From Ramlibacter sp. (GTDB lineage Bacteria > Pseudomonadota > Gammaproteobacteria > Burkholderiales > Burkholderiaceae_C): DNA of 64,000 bases. Within the stretch, counting starts at the first letter, position 1. Each line of letters starts with the position of its first letter. A program made the translations under genes and the position numbers. The stretch lies in NCBI GenBank assembly GCA_019635435.1, contig JAHBZM010000001.1, forward strand, positions 2,666,001-2,730,000. The letters are read 5' to 3'. Below, one piece after another: positions 30,935 to 39,286 of this stretch. The notes beneath the pieces are model-generated. The model ran no database searches and had not been told where the DNA came from. It saw only the letters and a program-made list of their open reading frames with translations.

Positions 30935-32554
30935 CTATTCCCACTCAATGGTCGCAGGCGGCTTTGAACTCACGTCGTAGGTCACGCGGTTGATGCCGCG
31001 CACTTCATTGATGATGCGGCCCGACACCTTCTTGAGCAGCGCATAGGGCAGCTCGGCCCAGTCGGCCGTCATGAAATCGCTGGTTTGCACGGCACGCAGT
31101 GCCACCACATAGTCGTAGGTGCGGCCATCGCCCATCACGCCCACGCTCTTGACCGGCAGGAACACGGTGAAAGCCTGGCTGGTCAGGTCGTACCAGCTCT
31201 TGCCCGCGGCTTCGTCCCTGAAATTGCGCAGTTCCTCGATGAAGATGGCATCGGCCCGGCGCAGCAGGTCGGCGTATTCCTTCCTGACCTCGCCCAGGAT
31301 GCGCACGCCCAGCCCGGGGCCCGGGAACGGGTGGCGGTAGACCATCTCGGGCGGCAGGCCCAGGGCCACGCCGAGTTCGCGAACCTCGTCCTTGAACAGG
31401 TCGCGCAGGGGCTCGAGCAGCTTCAGGCCCAGTTGCTCGGGCAGGCCACCGACGTTGTGGTGGCTCTTGATGGTCACGGCCTTCTTGCTCTTGGCGCCGC
31501 CAGACTCGATCACATCGGGGTAAATCGTGCCCTGCGCAAGGAAGGTCGCGCCCTTGTGCCCGCCCGTCCCGGCCTTGAGCCGGGCCGCTTCCTGCTTGAA
31601 CACCGTGACAAATTCGCCGCCGATGATCTTGCGCTTGGCTTCCGGGTCATTGACGCCGGCCAGCTTGCCCAGGAACAGCTCACTGGCGTCCACCCGGATG
31701 ACCTTGGCGTGCAGCTTGCCTTCAAACATCTCCATGACCATGTCGCCCTCATTGAGGCGCAGCAGGCCATGGTCGACGAACACGCAGGTCAGCTGGTCGC
31801 CAATCGCCCGGTGGATCAGCGCCGCCGCCACCGACGAGTCCACGCCGCCGGACAGGCCCAGAATGACCTCCTCGTCGCCCACCTGCTCGCGGATTTTTGC
31901 CACCGCTTCGGCGATGTGGTCGCGCATCACCCAGTCGGGCCGCGCACCGCAGACGCCCAGCACAAAACGCTCGAGGATGGCCTTGCCCTGCTGGGTGTGC
32001 GTGACCTCGGGGTGGAACTGCACGGCGTAGAAGCGCCGCGCTTCATCGGCCATGCCGGCAATCGGGCAGCTGTCGGTGGACGCCATGAGCTTGAAGCCCG
32101 GAGGCAGTTCGGTGACCTTGTCGCCATGGCTCATCCAGACGTTGAGCATGCCGTGCCCATCGGGCGTGGTGAAGTCCGCGATGTCCTTGAGCAAGGCGGT
32201 ATGGCCACGCGCGCGCACCGACGCAAAACCGAACTCGCGCTTGTGCCCACCCTCGACCTTGCCGCCCAGCTGGTGCGCCATGGTCTGCATGCCATAACAG
32301 ATGCCCAGCACCGGCACGCCCAGCTCGAACACGGCTTGCGGCGCCTTGTCGGTGGTGTCTTCGTAGACGCTCGCATGGCTGCCCGACAGGATCACGCCCT
32401 TGAGCGAGCCATCCCTGGCATAGTCGCGAACCCAGTCATCGGTCACGTCGCAGGGATGGACTTCGCTGAGCACATGGGCTTCGCGCACGCGGCGGGCGAT
32501 CAGCTGCGTGACCTGGGAACCAAAATCGAGAATCAGGATTTTTTCGTGCTGCAT
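30935..32554 (-). CDS. guaA: GMP synthase (glutamine-hydrolysing)
   Basis: 539 residues. Converts XMP to GMP using glutamine and ATP. Class I amidotransferase domain with the Cys nucleophile in GICYGMQTMAH (about 85) and the His/Glu pair in YAVQFHPEVTHT; ATP-pyrophosphatase domain with the PP-loop LGLSGGVDSSVAAAL; C-terminal dimerisation domain ending TYDVSSKPPATIEWE. Preceded by the intrinsic terminator of the LysM gene, so it is probably expressed from its own promoter or by read-through from guaB. Confidence 0.97.
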   Translation of the reverse strand: MQHEKILILDFGSQVTQLIARRVREAHVLSEVHPCDVTDDWVRDYARDGSLKGVILSGSHASVYEDTTDKAPQAVFELGVPVLGICYGMQTMAHQLGGKVEGGHKREFGFASVRARGHTALLKDIADFTTPDGHGMLNVWMSHGDKVTELPPGFKLMASTDSCPIAGMADEARRFYAVQFHPEVTHTQQGKAILERFVLGVCGARPDWVMRDHIAEAVAKIREQVGDEEVILGLSGGVDSSVAAALIHRAIGDQLTCVFVDHGLLRLNEGDMVMEMFEGKLHAKVIRVDASELFLGKLAGVNDPEAKRKIIGGEFVTVFKQEAARLKAGTGGHKGATFLAQGTIYPDVIESGGAKSKKAVTIKSHHNVGGLPEQLGLKLLEPLRDLFKDEVRELGVALGLPPEMVYRHPFPGPGLGVRILGEVRKEYADLLRRADAIFIEELRNFRDEAAGKSWYDLTSQAFTVFLPVKSVGVMGDGRTYDYVVALRAVQTSDFMTADWAELPYALLKKVSGRIINEVRGINRVTYDVSSKPPATIEWE

Positions 32555-32566
32555 GGAAAGGGGCGC

Positions 32567-32599
32567 AAAAAAAGCAGGGCCGAAGTCAGACTCCGGCCC
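32567..32599 (-). terminator. Intrinsic terminator between the LysM gene and guaA
   Basis: On the minus strand: GGGCCGGAG-TCTGA-CTTCGGCCC (9-bp stem with one G-U pair, 32599-32577), then TGC and seven T residues (32573-32567). It lies 27 bp downstream of the LysM/BON stop and ends 13 bp before the guaA start, so guaB-LysM read-through into guaA would be limited. Confidence 0.8.
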
Positions 32600-32625
32600 C
32601 GGGGTTCATGAAAACAGCAAAGGCG

Positions 32626-33123
32626 TCATGCCTTGGGCGGAATGCGCAGCAGTTGCCCCGGGTAGATCTTGTCCGGGTGCGAGAGCATGGGCTTGTTGGC
32701 TTCAAAAATCTGCATGTAGGCGTTGGCATTGCCGTAGTAGCGCTTGGCAATGGCGCTGAGCGTGTCGCCGCTGCTGACCAGGTGGTATTCACACTCGTCG
32801 GCCGGCTCGCTGCACTGCATCTCGTCGGCCACGCCGGCCACATGCTGCACGTTACCGCAGCACAGCACGATCTTTTCACGGATCTCCTGGCTGGCCACCA
32901 GGCCGCTCACGGTCACGATCTGGTCGGCGCCATTGAAGCTCACGGTGAGGTCATCGGCCGGCAGGTTCTGCGTGCGGATGTAGGTCTTGATGGCCTCGGA
33001 CGCCGCGGCATTGGCCGCCGCGATTTTTTCCTCGTTGCTCGGCTCGGCAATGGCGGCTGCCACCTCGGGCTTCTTGCCAAACAGCTTTTCGCCGGCTTCC
33101 TTCAAAAAAGAAATCATTCCCAT
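32626..33123 (-). CDS. BON-LysM protein (Kbp/YgaU-like)
   Basis: 165 residues: short helix (MGMISFLKEAGEKLFGKK), a BON domain (about 45-105; DDLTVSFNGADQIVTVSGLVAS) and a C-terminal LysM domain (EYHLVSSGDTLSAIAKRYYGNANAYMQIFEANKPM). This is the architecture and length of Kbp (YgaU), a cytoplasmic potassium-binding protein of E. coli (149 residues). No signal peptide, in keeping with that. ATG 33123 has AGGAG upstream. It lies 65 bp downstream of guaB behind a perfect palindrome. Confidence 0.88.
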   Translation of the reverse strand: MGMISFLKEAGEKLFGKKPEVAAAIAEPSNEEKIAAANAAASEAIKTYIRTQNLPADDLTVSFNGADQIVTVSGLVASQEIREKIVLCCGNVQHVAGVADEMQCSEPADECEYHLVSSGDTLSAIAKRYYGNANAYMQIFEANKPMLSHPDKIYPGQLLRIPPKA

Positions 33124-33160
33124 GTGTTGCTCCTGGTTGGTTGAGGACCCGGTTGTAACC

Positions 33161-33181
33161 CGCCGGCGTGTCACGCCGGCG
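33161..33181. other. Perfect 21-bp palindrome between guaB and the LysM gene
   Basis: Arms cgccggcgtg and cacgccggcg around one central base. There is no T-run on either strand, so it is not a standard intrinsic terminator. It could act as a pause, processing or mRNA-stability hairpin between the guaB and LysM cistrons. Confidence 0.6.
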
Positions 33182-33188
33182 CGCAAAC

Positions 33189-34658
33189 TCAGTCGGCGCG
33201 GTAATTGGGCGCTTCTTTCGTGATCTGCACATCATGAACGTGGCTTTCGCGAATCCCCGCCGAGGTGATTTCGACGAATTCGGCCTTGTTCTTCATGTCT
33301 TCGATGGTCGCGCAGCCGCAATAGCCCATGCTGGCGCGCACGCCGCCCGCCATCTGGTAGACGATGGACACCATCGAGCCCTTGTAAGGCACGCGGCCCT
33401 CGATGCCCTCGGGCACCAGCTTGTCGGCGTTGGGGTTGCCGGTGGTCGCTTCCTGGAAGTAGCGGTCGGCGCTGCCCTGCTGCATGGCCCCGATCGAGCC
33501 CATGCCGCGGTAGCTCTTGTAGCTGCGGCCCTGGTACAGCACGATCTCGCCCGGTGCCTCCTCGGTACCGGCGAACATGCCGCCCATCATCACGCTGCTG
33601 GCGCCCGCCGCGATGGCCTTGGAGATGTCGCCGCTGTAGCGGATGCCGCCGTCGGCAATCAGCGGAACCCCCGAGCCCAGCAAGGCGGTGGCCACGTTGT
33701 CAATGGCCATGATCTGCGGCACGCCCACGCCGGCCACGATGCGGGTGGTGCAGATCGATCCCGGGCCAATGCCGACCTTGACCGCGTCGGCGCCGGCTTC
33801 GACCAGCGCCAATGCGGCGGCGCCGGTGGCGATGTTGCCGCCGATCACGTCGATCTGCGGGTAGTTCTGCTTGACCCAGCGCACCCGCTCGATCACACCC
33901 TTGCTGTGGCCATGGGCCGTATCCACCACGATGGCGTCCACGCCCGCGTTGACCAGGGCCTCCACACGCTCCTCGGTGCCGTCGCCCACGCCCACGGCGG
34001 CGCCCACGCGCAGCCGGCCCGCGGGGTCGCGCGCGGCATTGGGAAAGCTGGTCTGCTTGGTGATGTCCTTGACGGTGATCAGGCCCTTGAGTTCAAAGGC
34101 ATCGTTGACCACCAGCAGGCGCTCGAGCTTGTACTTGTTCAGCAGCGCCTTGGCCTCGCTCAGCGTGGTGCCGTCCTTCACGGTGACCAGCTTGTCGCGT
34201 GGCGTCATGATCTGGCTCACGGGCACGTCGTAGCGGGTTTCAAAGCGCAGGTCGCGCCCGGTCACGATGCCCACCACCTTGCCGCCGTCACACACCGGGA
34301 AGCCCGAGATGCCCAGCTGCTCCTGCATGTCCATCACCTGGCGCACGGTGTGCGTGGGGGTGATGATCACCGGGTCGCGCAGCACGCCCGACTCATAGCG
34401 CTTGACCCGCGCCACCTCGGCGGCCTGGGCCTGGGCGGTCAGGTTCTTGTGGATGATCCCGATGCCGCCTTCCTGCGCCATGGCAATGGCCAGACGCGCC
34501 TCGGTCACGGTGTCCATGGCGGCGGATACCAGCGGCAGGTTCAGGGTGATGTTTCGGGAGAGGCGTGTCGCGAGGGACGTGTCCTTGGGCAGGACCTGGG
34601 AGAACGCTGGCACCAACAACACATCGTCGAAGGTGAGCGCTTTTCCAAGAAGGCGCAT
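33189..34658 (-). CDS. guaB: IMP dehydrogenase
   Basis: 489 residues; oxidises IMP to XMP with NAD, the committed step to GMP. TIM barrel interrupted by two CBS domains (about 95-210: RDPVIITPTHTVRQVMD; VTVKDGTTLSEAKALL), catalytic cysteine loop GIGPGSICTTR (about 298-308, also the K+ site), DGGIRYSGD and the flap GMGSIGAM. Start MRLLGKALTFDDVLLVP is canonical. Upstream (34659-34795) lies a shared divergent region with the DUF4124 gene. Confidence 0.97.
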   Translation of the reverse strand: MRLLGKALTFDDVLLVPAFSQVLPKDTSLATRLSRNITLNLPLVSAAMDTVTEARLAIAMAQEGGIGIIHKNLTAQAQAAEVARVKRYESGVLRDPVIITPTHTVRQVMDMQEQLGISGFPVCDGGKVVGIVTGRDLRFETRYDVPVSQIMTPRDKLVTVKDGTTLSEAKALLNKYKLERLLVVNDAFELKGLITVKDITKQTSFPNAARDPAGRLRVGAAVGVGDGTEERVEALVNAGVDAIVVDTAHGHSKGVIERVRWVKQNYPQIDVIGGNIATGAAALALVEAGADAVKVGIGPGSICTTRIVAGVGVPQIMAIDNVATALLGSGVPLIADGGIRYSGDISKAIAAGASSVMMGGMFAGTEEAPGEIVLYQGRSYKSYRGMGSIGAMQQGSADRYFQEATTGNPNADKLVPEGIEGRVPYKGSMVSIVYQMAGGVRASMGYCGCATIEDMKNKAEFVEITSAGIRESHVHDVQITKEAPNYRAD

Positions 34659-34795
34659 GTGAAAGCTCCAAAAAACGGATTGTACCCGCGCGCTTGGTAC
34701 TTACCCGAAGGCCGGTCCCGAACCCCGGTGCCGCGGCGCAACGCCATCACGTGTAAAAAAGTGAATCCATGTTCGGCCAGCGCTAAACTGCCAGC

Positions 34796-35311
34796 ATGAA
34801 ATTCATTCGCACCGCATGGTTTGGCGCGCTGCTGCTGGCGCCGGCCCTGGTTCTGGCCCAATGGCAGTGGCTCGACAAGGATGGCCGCAAGGTCTTCAGC
34901 GACCAGCCCCCGCCGAACGACGTTCCCGCGGCGAAGATCCTCAAGCAACCCGCCGGCCGGCCCGCCGCTGCACCGGGTGCTGAATCGCCGGTGGCCAGTG
35001 CGGCGCCTGCGTCCAAGGCCGCCTCCGCGCCCGCCGCCCCCAAACTGAGTGGCAAGGACAAGGAGCTCGAGGAAAAGAAGAAGAAAGCCGAGCAGGAAGA
35101 AGCCGCCAAGCAGAAAGCCGAAGAAGAAAAGGCCGCGGCCGCCCGCGCCAAGAACTGTGAAAAGGCCAAGCAGGCCCTGACCGCCCTGAATTCAGGTGAA
35201 CGCATCCGCCGAGCCAACTCCAAGGGCGAGATGGAATTCATGGGTGACAAGGAACGCGCGAGCGAAACCCAGCGCGTCCAGGAAATCGTTTCCAACGAAT
35301 GCAAGGCCTGA
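34796..35311 (+). CDS. DUF4124 domain protein
   Basis: 171 residues: Sec signal peptide (IRTAWFGALLLAPALVLA), the DUF4124 module WQWLDKDGRKVFSDQPPP right after the cleavage site, a Pro/Ala linker and a long charged helix rich in Lys/Glu (about 85-125, likely coiled coil), ending NECKA. Common in betaproteobacteria; function unknown, location periplasmic. Divergent from guaB and convergent with rnfH. Confidence 0.88.
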   Translation: MKFIRTAWFGALLLAPALVLAQWQWLDKDGRKVFSDQPPPNDVPAAKILKQPAGRPAAAPGAESPVASAAPASKAASAPAAPKLSGKDKELEEKKKKAEQEEAAKQKAEEEKAAAARAKNCEKAKQALTALNSGERIRRANSKGEMEFMGDKERASETQRVQEIVSNECKA

Positions 35312-35330
35312 GCGCGGCCGCTCCCGGCAC

Positions 35331-35678
35331 TCAGTAGCCGGGCTTGGCCCCTGGCCGGCGTTGCGAAAACAGGCCTGCGCCCCGTGCGCCCTGCTTGCGA
35401 AACCGCTCCCGCCGGGCCACTTTGGGGTCCACCGTGAGGGGCCGGTAGATCTCAACGCGGTCCTGGTCGCGCAACACCTGTTGCGGCCCGGCCTTGCGGC
35501 CCCAGACACCCAGAGCCATATCCCGCGAAAGCTGGCCGCCCAGCAACGCCTGCAGGCCACTGGCCTGGATCGCCTGGGCCACCGTGGCGCCCGTGCCCAG
35601 CACCAGCGGCCATTCATGGACCGAGCGCGGTGCGTCGGAGTAGGCCACGCAGACCCGGATCAGCGCCTCATCAGCCAT
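35331..35678 (-). CDS. rnfH: RnfH family ubiquitin-like protein
   Basis: 115 residues of the RnfH (UPF0125) beta-grasp family: IRVCVAYSDAPRSVHEWPLVLGTGATVAQAI and RDQDRVEIYRPLTVDPKVARRERF are the conserved parts. It overlaps the upstream ratA gene by 8 bp, the standard RatA-RnfH pair (YfjF/YfjG in E. coli). Its molecular role is unclear despite the early link to Rnf electron transport. Confidence 0.92.
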   Translation of the reverse strand: MADEALIRVCVAYSDAPRSVHEWPLVLGTGATVAQAIQASGLQALLGGQLSRDMALGVWGRKAGPQQVLRDQDRVEIYRPLTVDPKVARRERFRKQGARGAGLFSQRRPGAKPGY

Positions 35679-36111
35679 GGACCTGCTCGGCCCGCTTGAC
35701 AAAGGCATCAACCAGGTTGCCGGCGATCTTGTCGAACACCGGGCCCACGAGCGCGCCCAGCGCCGCGTTGTCGAAGCCGTAGCGCAGGTCCAGTTCCACC
35801 CGGCAGGCGCGCTGGCTGCCATCGCCCAGCGGCACAAAGCGCCATTGGCCGTCGAGCTTTGAAAAGGGTCCGTCCACCAGCTTCATTGCCACCGCGCGGC
35901 CCGGGGTGTGGTCGTTTTGCGTGGTGAAGGTCTGGTGGATGCCGCCGAACGACAGGCCGATCTCGGCCTTCATGCCGGCGTCGCCAGCTTCCAGGACCGT
36001 GGCATGGTCGCACCAGGGCAGAAATTCAGGGTAGGCCGCCACATCGGTCACCAGGGCAAACATCTCTTCGGCGCTGTACCAGATGAGGACGGACTTGTGG
36101 ACGTGTTTCAT
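35671..36111 (-). CDS. ratA: RatA/Coq10-type START domain protein
   Basis: 146 residues, SRPBCC fold: MKHVHKSVLIWYSAEEMFALVTDVAAYPEFLPWC at the N-terminus and CRVELDLRYGFDNAALGALVGPVFDKIA at the C-terminal helix are diagnostic. RatA was reported to inhibit 70S ribosome association in E. coli, while homologues (Coq10) bind ubiquinone; both roles are possible. Divergent from smpB (84 bp), a conserved arrangement. Confidence 0.92.
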   Translation of the reverse strand: MKHVHKSVLIWYSAEEMFALVTDVAAYPEFLPWCDHATVLEAGDAGMKAEIGLSFGGIHQTFTTQNDHTPGRAVAMKLVDGPFSKLDGQWRFVPLGDGSQRACRVELDLRYGFDNAALGALVGPVFDKIAGNLVDAFVKRAEQVHG

Positions 36112-36195
36112 GAACTGGGGAGACGTGGGCCCGGGAACGTAGAATCGCGGCCCACGGCGCAATTGTATTGAGGCCGCGGACCCCCAGATAAACGC

Positions 36196-36669
36196 ATGGC
36201 CAAGAAACCCGATACCGCCGCCCGCATTGCCGACAACAAGAAGGCGGCCTACAACTACTTCTTCGAAGAACGCTTCGAGGCGGGCATGGTGCTGCAGGGC
36301 TGGGAAGTCAAGGCCCTGCGCGAGGGCAAGGTGCAGCTCACCGACGGCTACGTGGTGATCCGCAACGGCGAACTGTTTGTGCTGGGCTGCCAGATCAACC
36401 CGCTCAAGACGGCGTCCAGCCACGTCAACCCCGATTCGGTGCGCACCAAGAAGCTGCTGCTCAACAAGGACGAGATCCGCCGGCTGATCGGCAAGGTCGA
36501 GCAAAAGGGCTACACCCTGGTGCCGCTGAACCTGCACTGGAAGGCCGGCAAGGTCAAATGCGACATCGCGCTGGCCAAGGGCAAGGCCGAGCACGACAAG
36601 CGCGACACCATCAAGGACCGCGAAGGCAAGCGCGAGGTCGAGCGCGCCATGAAGAGCCGCCACCGTTGA
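36196..36669 (+). CDS. smpB: SsrA-binding protein SmpB
   Basis: 157 residues. Binds tmRNA for trans-translation rescue of stalled ribosomes. Seen: ADNKKAAYNYFFEERFEAGMVLQGWEVKALREGKVQLTDGYV, the OB-fold core, and the basic tail KDREGKREVERAMKSRHR that enters the mRNA channel. The ssrA gene is not in this window. It is on the opposite strand to ratA-rnfH. Confidence 0.97.
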   Translation: MAKKPDTAARIADNKKAAYNYFFEERFEAGMVLQGWEVKALREGKVQLTDGYVVIRNGELFVLGCQINPLKTASSHVNPDSVRTKKLLLNKDEIRRLIGKVEQKGYTLVPLNLHWKAGKVKCDIALAKGKAEHDKRDTIKDREGKREVERAMKSRHR

Positions 36670-36719
36670 CCGGCCCGGGCGGCCCGCAGACAATGGCCGC
36701 CATTCACCCCGGGAGACCC

Positions 36720-37394
36720 ATGATCCAGTTCGACAGCAGGGCGCGGCTGACCGGTCTCTTCGTGCTGCTGGCCAGCCCGTTCTACCTCAACGACTTCGCC
36801 AGCATCCTCGTCACGGACTGGCGCATCTGGCTGGCCATCGACTATGTCTTCGTGAAGCTGCTGCCGCTGGCCGCGCTGTGCTGGCTGCTGGTCCGGCGCC
36901 ACCTGAGCCCGGCAGACCTGGGGCTGGTCTGGCCCGGGCGCAGCCCCTTCCTGATCACGTTGATCGCCATGGCGCTGGTGGGCACCGTGATCGACCAGAA
37001 TGCCTACGCCGTGCTGGCGGGCCTGCCCGGCTATGCCGCACTCGGGGGCATGCCGGCCATTGCCAGCCCCGCTTGGGACCGGTTTGACCTCACGGTCGGG
37101 CTGTTGCTGGTCGCCGTGCTGGAGGAAACCATATTCCGCGGCCTGGCCTGCGCGGTGCTGGCGCGTTACACCGCCAACCGCGTGTTGATCGCGCTGGGGT
37201 CGGCGGCCGCGTTCGGGCTGATCCACTGGAGCCTGGGTCTGCACGCGGTCCTGATCACCGGCCTGATCGGCCTGATTTTCATGGGGGCCTACCTGCGCAC
37301 CCGCTCGGTGCTGCCACTGGTCGTGGCGCACTTCGTGGTCAATTTCATTGATTTTGCGGGTGTGATTCCCAAAGCCCTGTTCAAGTGGGTTTGA
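36720..37394 (+). CDS. CPBP family intramembrane glutamic endopeptidase
   Basis: 224 residues with about six membrane segments. The CAAX-protease/bacteriocin-processing (CPBP, Abi) motifs are all present: LEETIFRG (motif 1, catalytic Glu-Glu and Arg), FGLIHW (motif 2 His) and VVAHFVVNFIDF (motif 3 His/Asn). GGGAGACCC precedes the ATG. Substrate unknown; no bacteriocin genes nearby. Confidence 0.86.
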   Translation: MIQFDSRARLTGLFVLLASPFYLNDFASILVTDWRIWLAIDYVFVKLLPLAALCWLLVRRHLSPADLGLVWPGRSPFLITLIAMALVGTVIDQNAYAVLAGLPGYAALGGMPAIASPAWDRFDLTVGLLLVAVLEETIFRGLACAVLARYTANRVLIALGSAAAFGLIHWSLGLHAVLITGLIGLIFMGAYLRTRSVLPLVVAHFVVNFIDFAGVIPKALFKWV

Positions 37395-37486
37395 GCGCCA
37401 GCGGATTTTTTTCAGGCGGCTGGAATAAGCCGCCACCGAGATGTGTTCATGCCGGTGGAAGCCTTCTTTCACCCACCGGAGAACCC

Positions 37487-37852
37487 ATGAAACTACTTTC
37501 CATTGCCCTTCTCAGTGCCGCCCTGCTCGGCGCCTGCGCCTCGATGGCCGACGCGCCGGTCAAGGTCGCCGATGGCGTGCTGACCGGCGCCAACGGCATG
37601 ACCCTGTACACCTTTGACAAGGACCCGGCAGGCAAGTCCGTGTGCAACGGCCCTTGCGCCACCAACTGGCCGCCGCTGATGGCGTCCGCCTCCGACAAGC
37701 CCTCGGGCGACTACACCGTGATCGCGCGCGACGACGGCAAGCAGCAATGGGCCTTCAAGGGCAAGCCGCTGTACTACTGGATCAAGGACACCAAGCCCGG
37801 CGACAAGACCGGCGATGGCTTCAACAAGGTCTGGCAGGCGGCGCGCCCCTGA
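37487..37852 (+). CDS. COG4315-type lipoprotein (secreted repeat with YxxxxD)
   Basis: 121 residues: lipoprotein signal with lipobox LLGAC (Cys 17), then two copies of the family motif (ANGMTLYTFDKDPAGKSVCNGPCATNWPPL and KPLYYWIKDTKPGDKTGDG, given as their key parts). Family members are small envelope lipoproteins of unknown role, often beside ECF sigma factors. CACCGGAGAACCC gives a good ribosome site. It lies 52 bp upstream of the sigma factor gene. Confidence 0.87.
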   Translation: MKLLSIALLSAALLGACASMADAPVKVADGVLTGANGMTLYTFDKDPAGKSVCNGPCATNWPPLMASASDKPSGDYTVIARDDGKQQWAFKGKPLYYWIKDTKPGDKTGDGFNKVWQAARP

Positions 37853-37904
37853 TCGCCACGGCGCTTGCACAGCACAGGCGGCTTTCTGATACCGTGAGCC
37901 GCCC

Positions 37905-38435
37905 ATGAACCGCGCCCAGGTCATTGAACAGCTGCCCGGACTGCGGCGCTATGCGCGCGCGCTGACTGGCGACGCCTGGGCCGCCGACGATCTGGTGCAG
38001 GACACCCTGGAGCGCGCCTGCACCAAGTGGCGGCTGTGGCAGGCCGGAACCGACCTGCGCGCCTGGCTGTTCACCCTGATGCACAACCTCTACCTCAACC
38101 AGCGCCGCGGCCAGCCGGCCGCCCGGATGGCCGTGGCCCTGGAGGATGTGGAAGGCAGCCTGGCGGCGCAGGCGGGCCCGGTGGACGATGCCCTGGACCT
38201 GGACCGCTGCCTGCAGCGCCTGCCCGCCGACCAGCGGGCCGTGCTGCTGATGGTGACGCTGGAGGACCTGAGCTACGAGGCCACGGCCCGCATCCTCGAC
38301 ATCCCCGTGGGCACGGTCATGTCGCGCCTGTCTCGCGCGCGCACCCGCCTGCGTGAACTCATGGGCGAGGCCCCGTCTGCCCCACCCCAGGCCGCCGACC
38401 GCGCCAGCCCTCCCCTGCTGCGGCGCCTCAAGTAA
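37905..38435 (+). CDS. ECF-type RNA polymerase sigma factor
   Basis: 176 residues with sigma region 2 (YARALTGDAWAADDLVQDTLERA) and region 4 helix-turn-helix (LSYEATARILDIPVGTVMSRLSRARTRLREL), no region 3, hence an ECF factor. The following gene encodes a single-span anti-sigma-like protein 16 bp downstream. Together with the upstream lipoprotein this looks like an envelope-stress unit, which is inference. Confidence 0.92.
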   Translation: MNRAQVIEQLPGLRRYARALTGDAWAADDLVQDTLERACTKWRLWQAGTDLRAWLFTLMHNLYLNQRRGQPAARMAVALEDVEGSLAAQAGPVDDALDLDRCLQRLPADQRAVLLMVTLEDLSYEATARILDIPVGTVMSRLSRARTRLRELMGEAPSAPPQAADRASPPLLRRLK

Positions 38436-38451
38436 GGACCGGGAGACCCTG

Positions 38452-39267
38452 ATGACCCACCCCCCCACGCCCGGGCGCCCGCCCGACGAAGACGAACTCC
38501 ACGCGCTGGTGGATGGCCGGCTGGCGCCCTGGGCGGCCAGCGCGCTGCAGGACCAGATGGCCGGCGACGCCGCCGCGCAGGACACCGTGGCCGCCTGGCG
38601 CGCACAGCGCGAGGCCTTGCGCGCGCGCTATGCCGATGTGGCCGCCGAGCCGCTGCCCGCCACCTTTCTTGCCGCGGCCCAGGAGCTGGTGGACGGCCAG
38701 GCCCGGCGCTCGCAATGGTGGCGCTGGGGCGGCGTGGCGGCTTCGGTGCTGTGCGCGTTTGTGCTGGGCTGGTTCAGCAGCACTGTCTGGCGGCCGGGCG
38801 CGGCCGGCACGCTGGCCAGCGGCAACCCGGTCCGCCAGTTTGCCCGGCAGGCGGCGGTGGCCCATGCGGTGTACCTGCCGGAAGTGCGTCATCCGGTCGA
38901 GGTGCCGGCCGCGCAGCAGGAGCATCTGGTGCAGTGGCTGTCCAAGCGGCTGGGGCGGCCGCTCAAGATCCCCAACCTGGCCCCGCAGGGGTTTGAACTC
39001 GTGGGCGGGCGCCTGCTGCCTGGCGAAGCCGGCGCGCGCGCGCAGTTCATGTTCCAGAACACCGGGGGGGAGCGCATCACGCTGTACGTGGGCAGCGTGA
39101 GCGCGGGCAGCAAGGCCAATGTCAAGGAGACCGCGTTCCGGTTCCTCGACGATGGCCCCACGCCCGGGTTCTACTGGGTGGACCAGGGGTTTGGCTATGC
39201 GCTGTCGGGCAAGCTGCCCCGGCAGACCCTGCTGGCGCTGGCCACCGCCGTTTACCAGCAGCTCTAG
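38452..39267 (+). CDS. Transmembrane anti-sigma factor-like protein
   Basis: 271 residues: cytoplasmic N-terminal anti-sigma domain (DEDELHALVDGRLAPWAASALQDQM, about 12-60), one membrane span (WGGVAASVLCAFVLGWFSSTVW, about 90-111) and a periplasmic domain with PNLAPQGFELVGGRLLPG and FYWVDQGFGYALSGKLPRQTL, typical of proteobacterial anti-sigma factors next to ECF genes. No HxxxCxxC zinc motif. ATG 38452 follows GGGAGACCCTG. Confidence 0.88.
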   Translation: MTHPPTPGRPPDEDELHALVDGRLAPWAASALQDQMAGDAAAQDTVAAWRAQREALRARYADVAAEPLPATFLAAAQELVDGQARRSQWWRWGGVAASVLCAFVLGWFSSTVWRPGAAGTLASGNPVRQFARQAAVAHAVYLPEVRHPVEVPAAQQEHLVQWLSKRLGRPLKIPNLAPQGFELVGGRLLPGEAGARAQFMFQNTGGERITLYVGSVSAGSKANVKETAFRFLDDGPTPGFYWVDQGFGYALSGKLPRQTLLALATAVYQQL

Positions 39268-39286
39268 CCGGCTGCCGGCTGCGCGC

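Noticed and set aside
35671..36111. RatA-RnfH as a toxin-antitoxin system
   Set aside because: The pair is a widely conserved chromosomal unit beside smpB, and the toxin-antitoxin reading is not well supported in most species.
30941..36669. Possible purine riboswitch before guaA or guaB
   Set aside because: No recognisable purine aptamer core in the leaders; the structured element before guaA is an ordinary terminator.
36720..37394. CPBP protease as part of a phage-defence (Abi) or bacteriocin system
   Set aside because: The motifs are those of a single intramembrane protease, and none of its neighbours are defence or bacteriocin genes.
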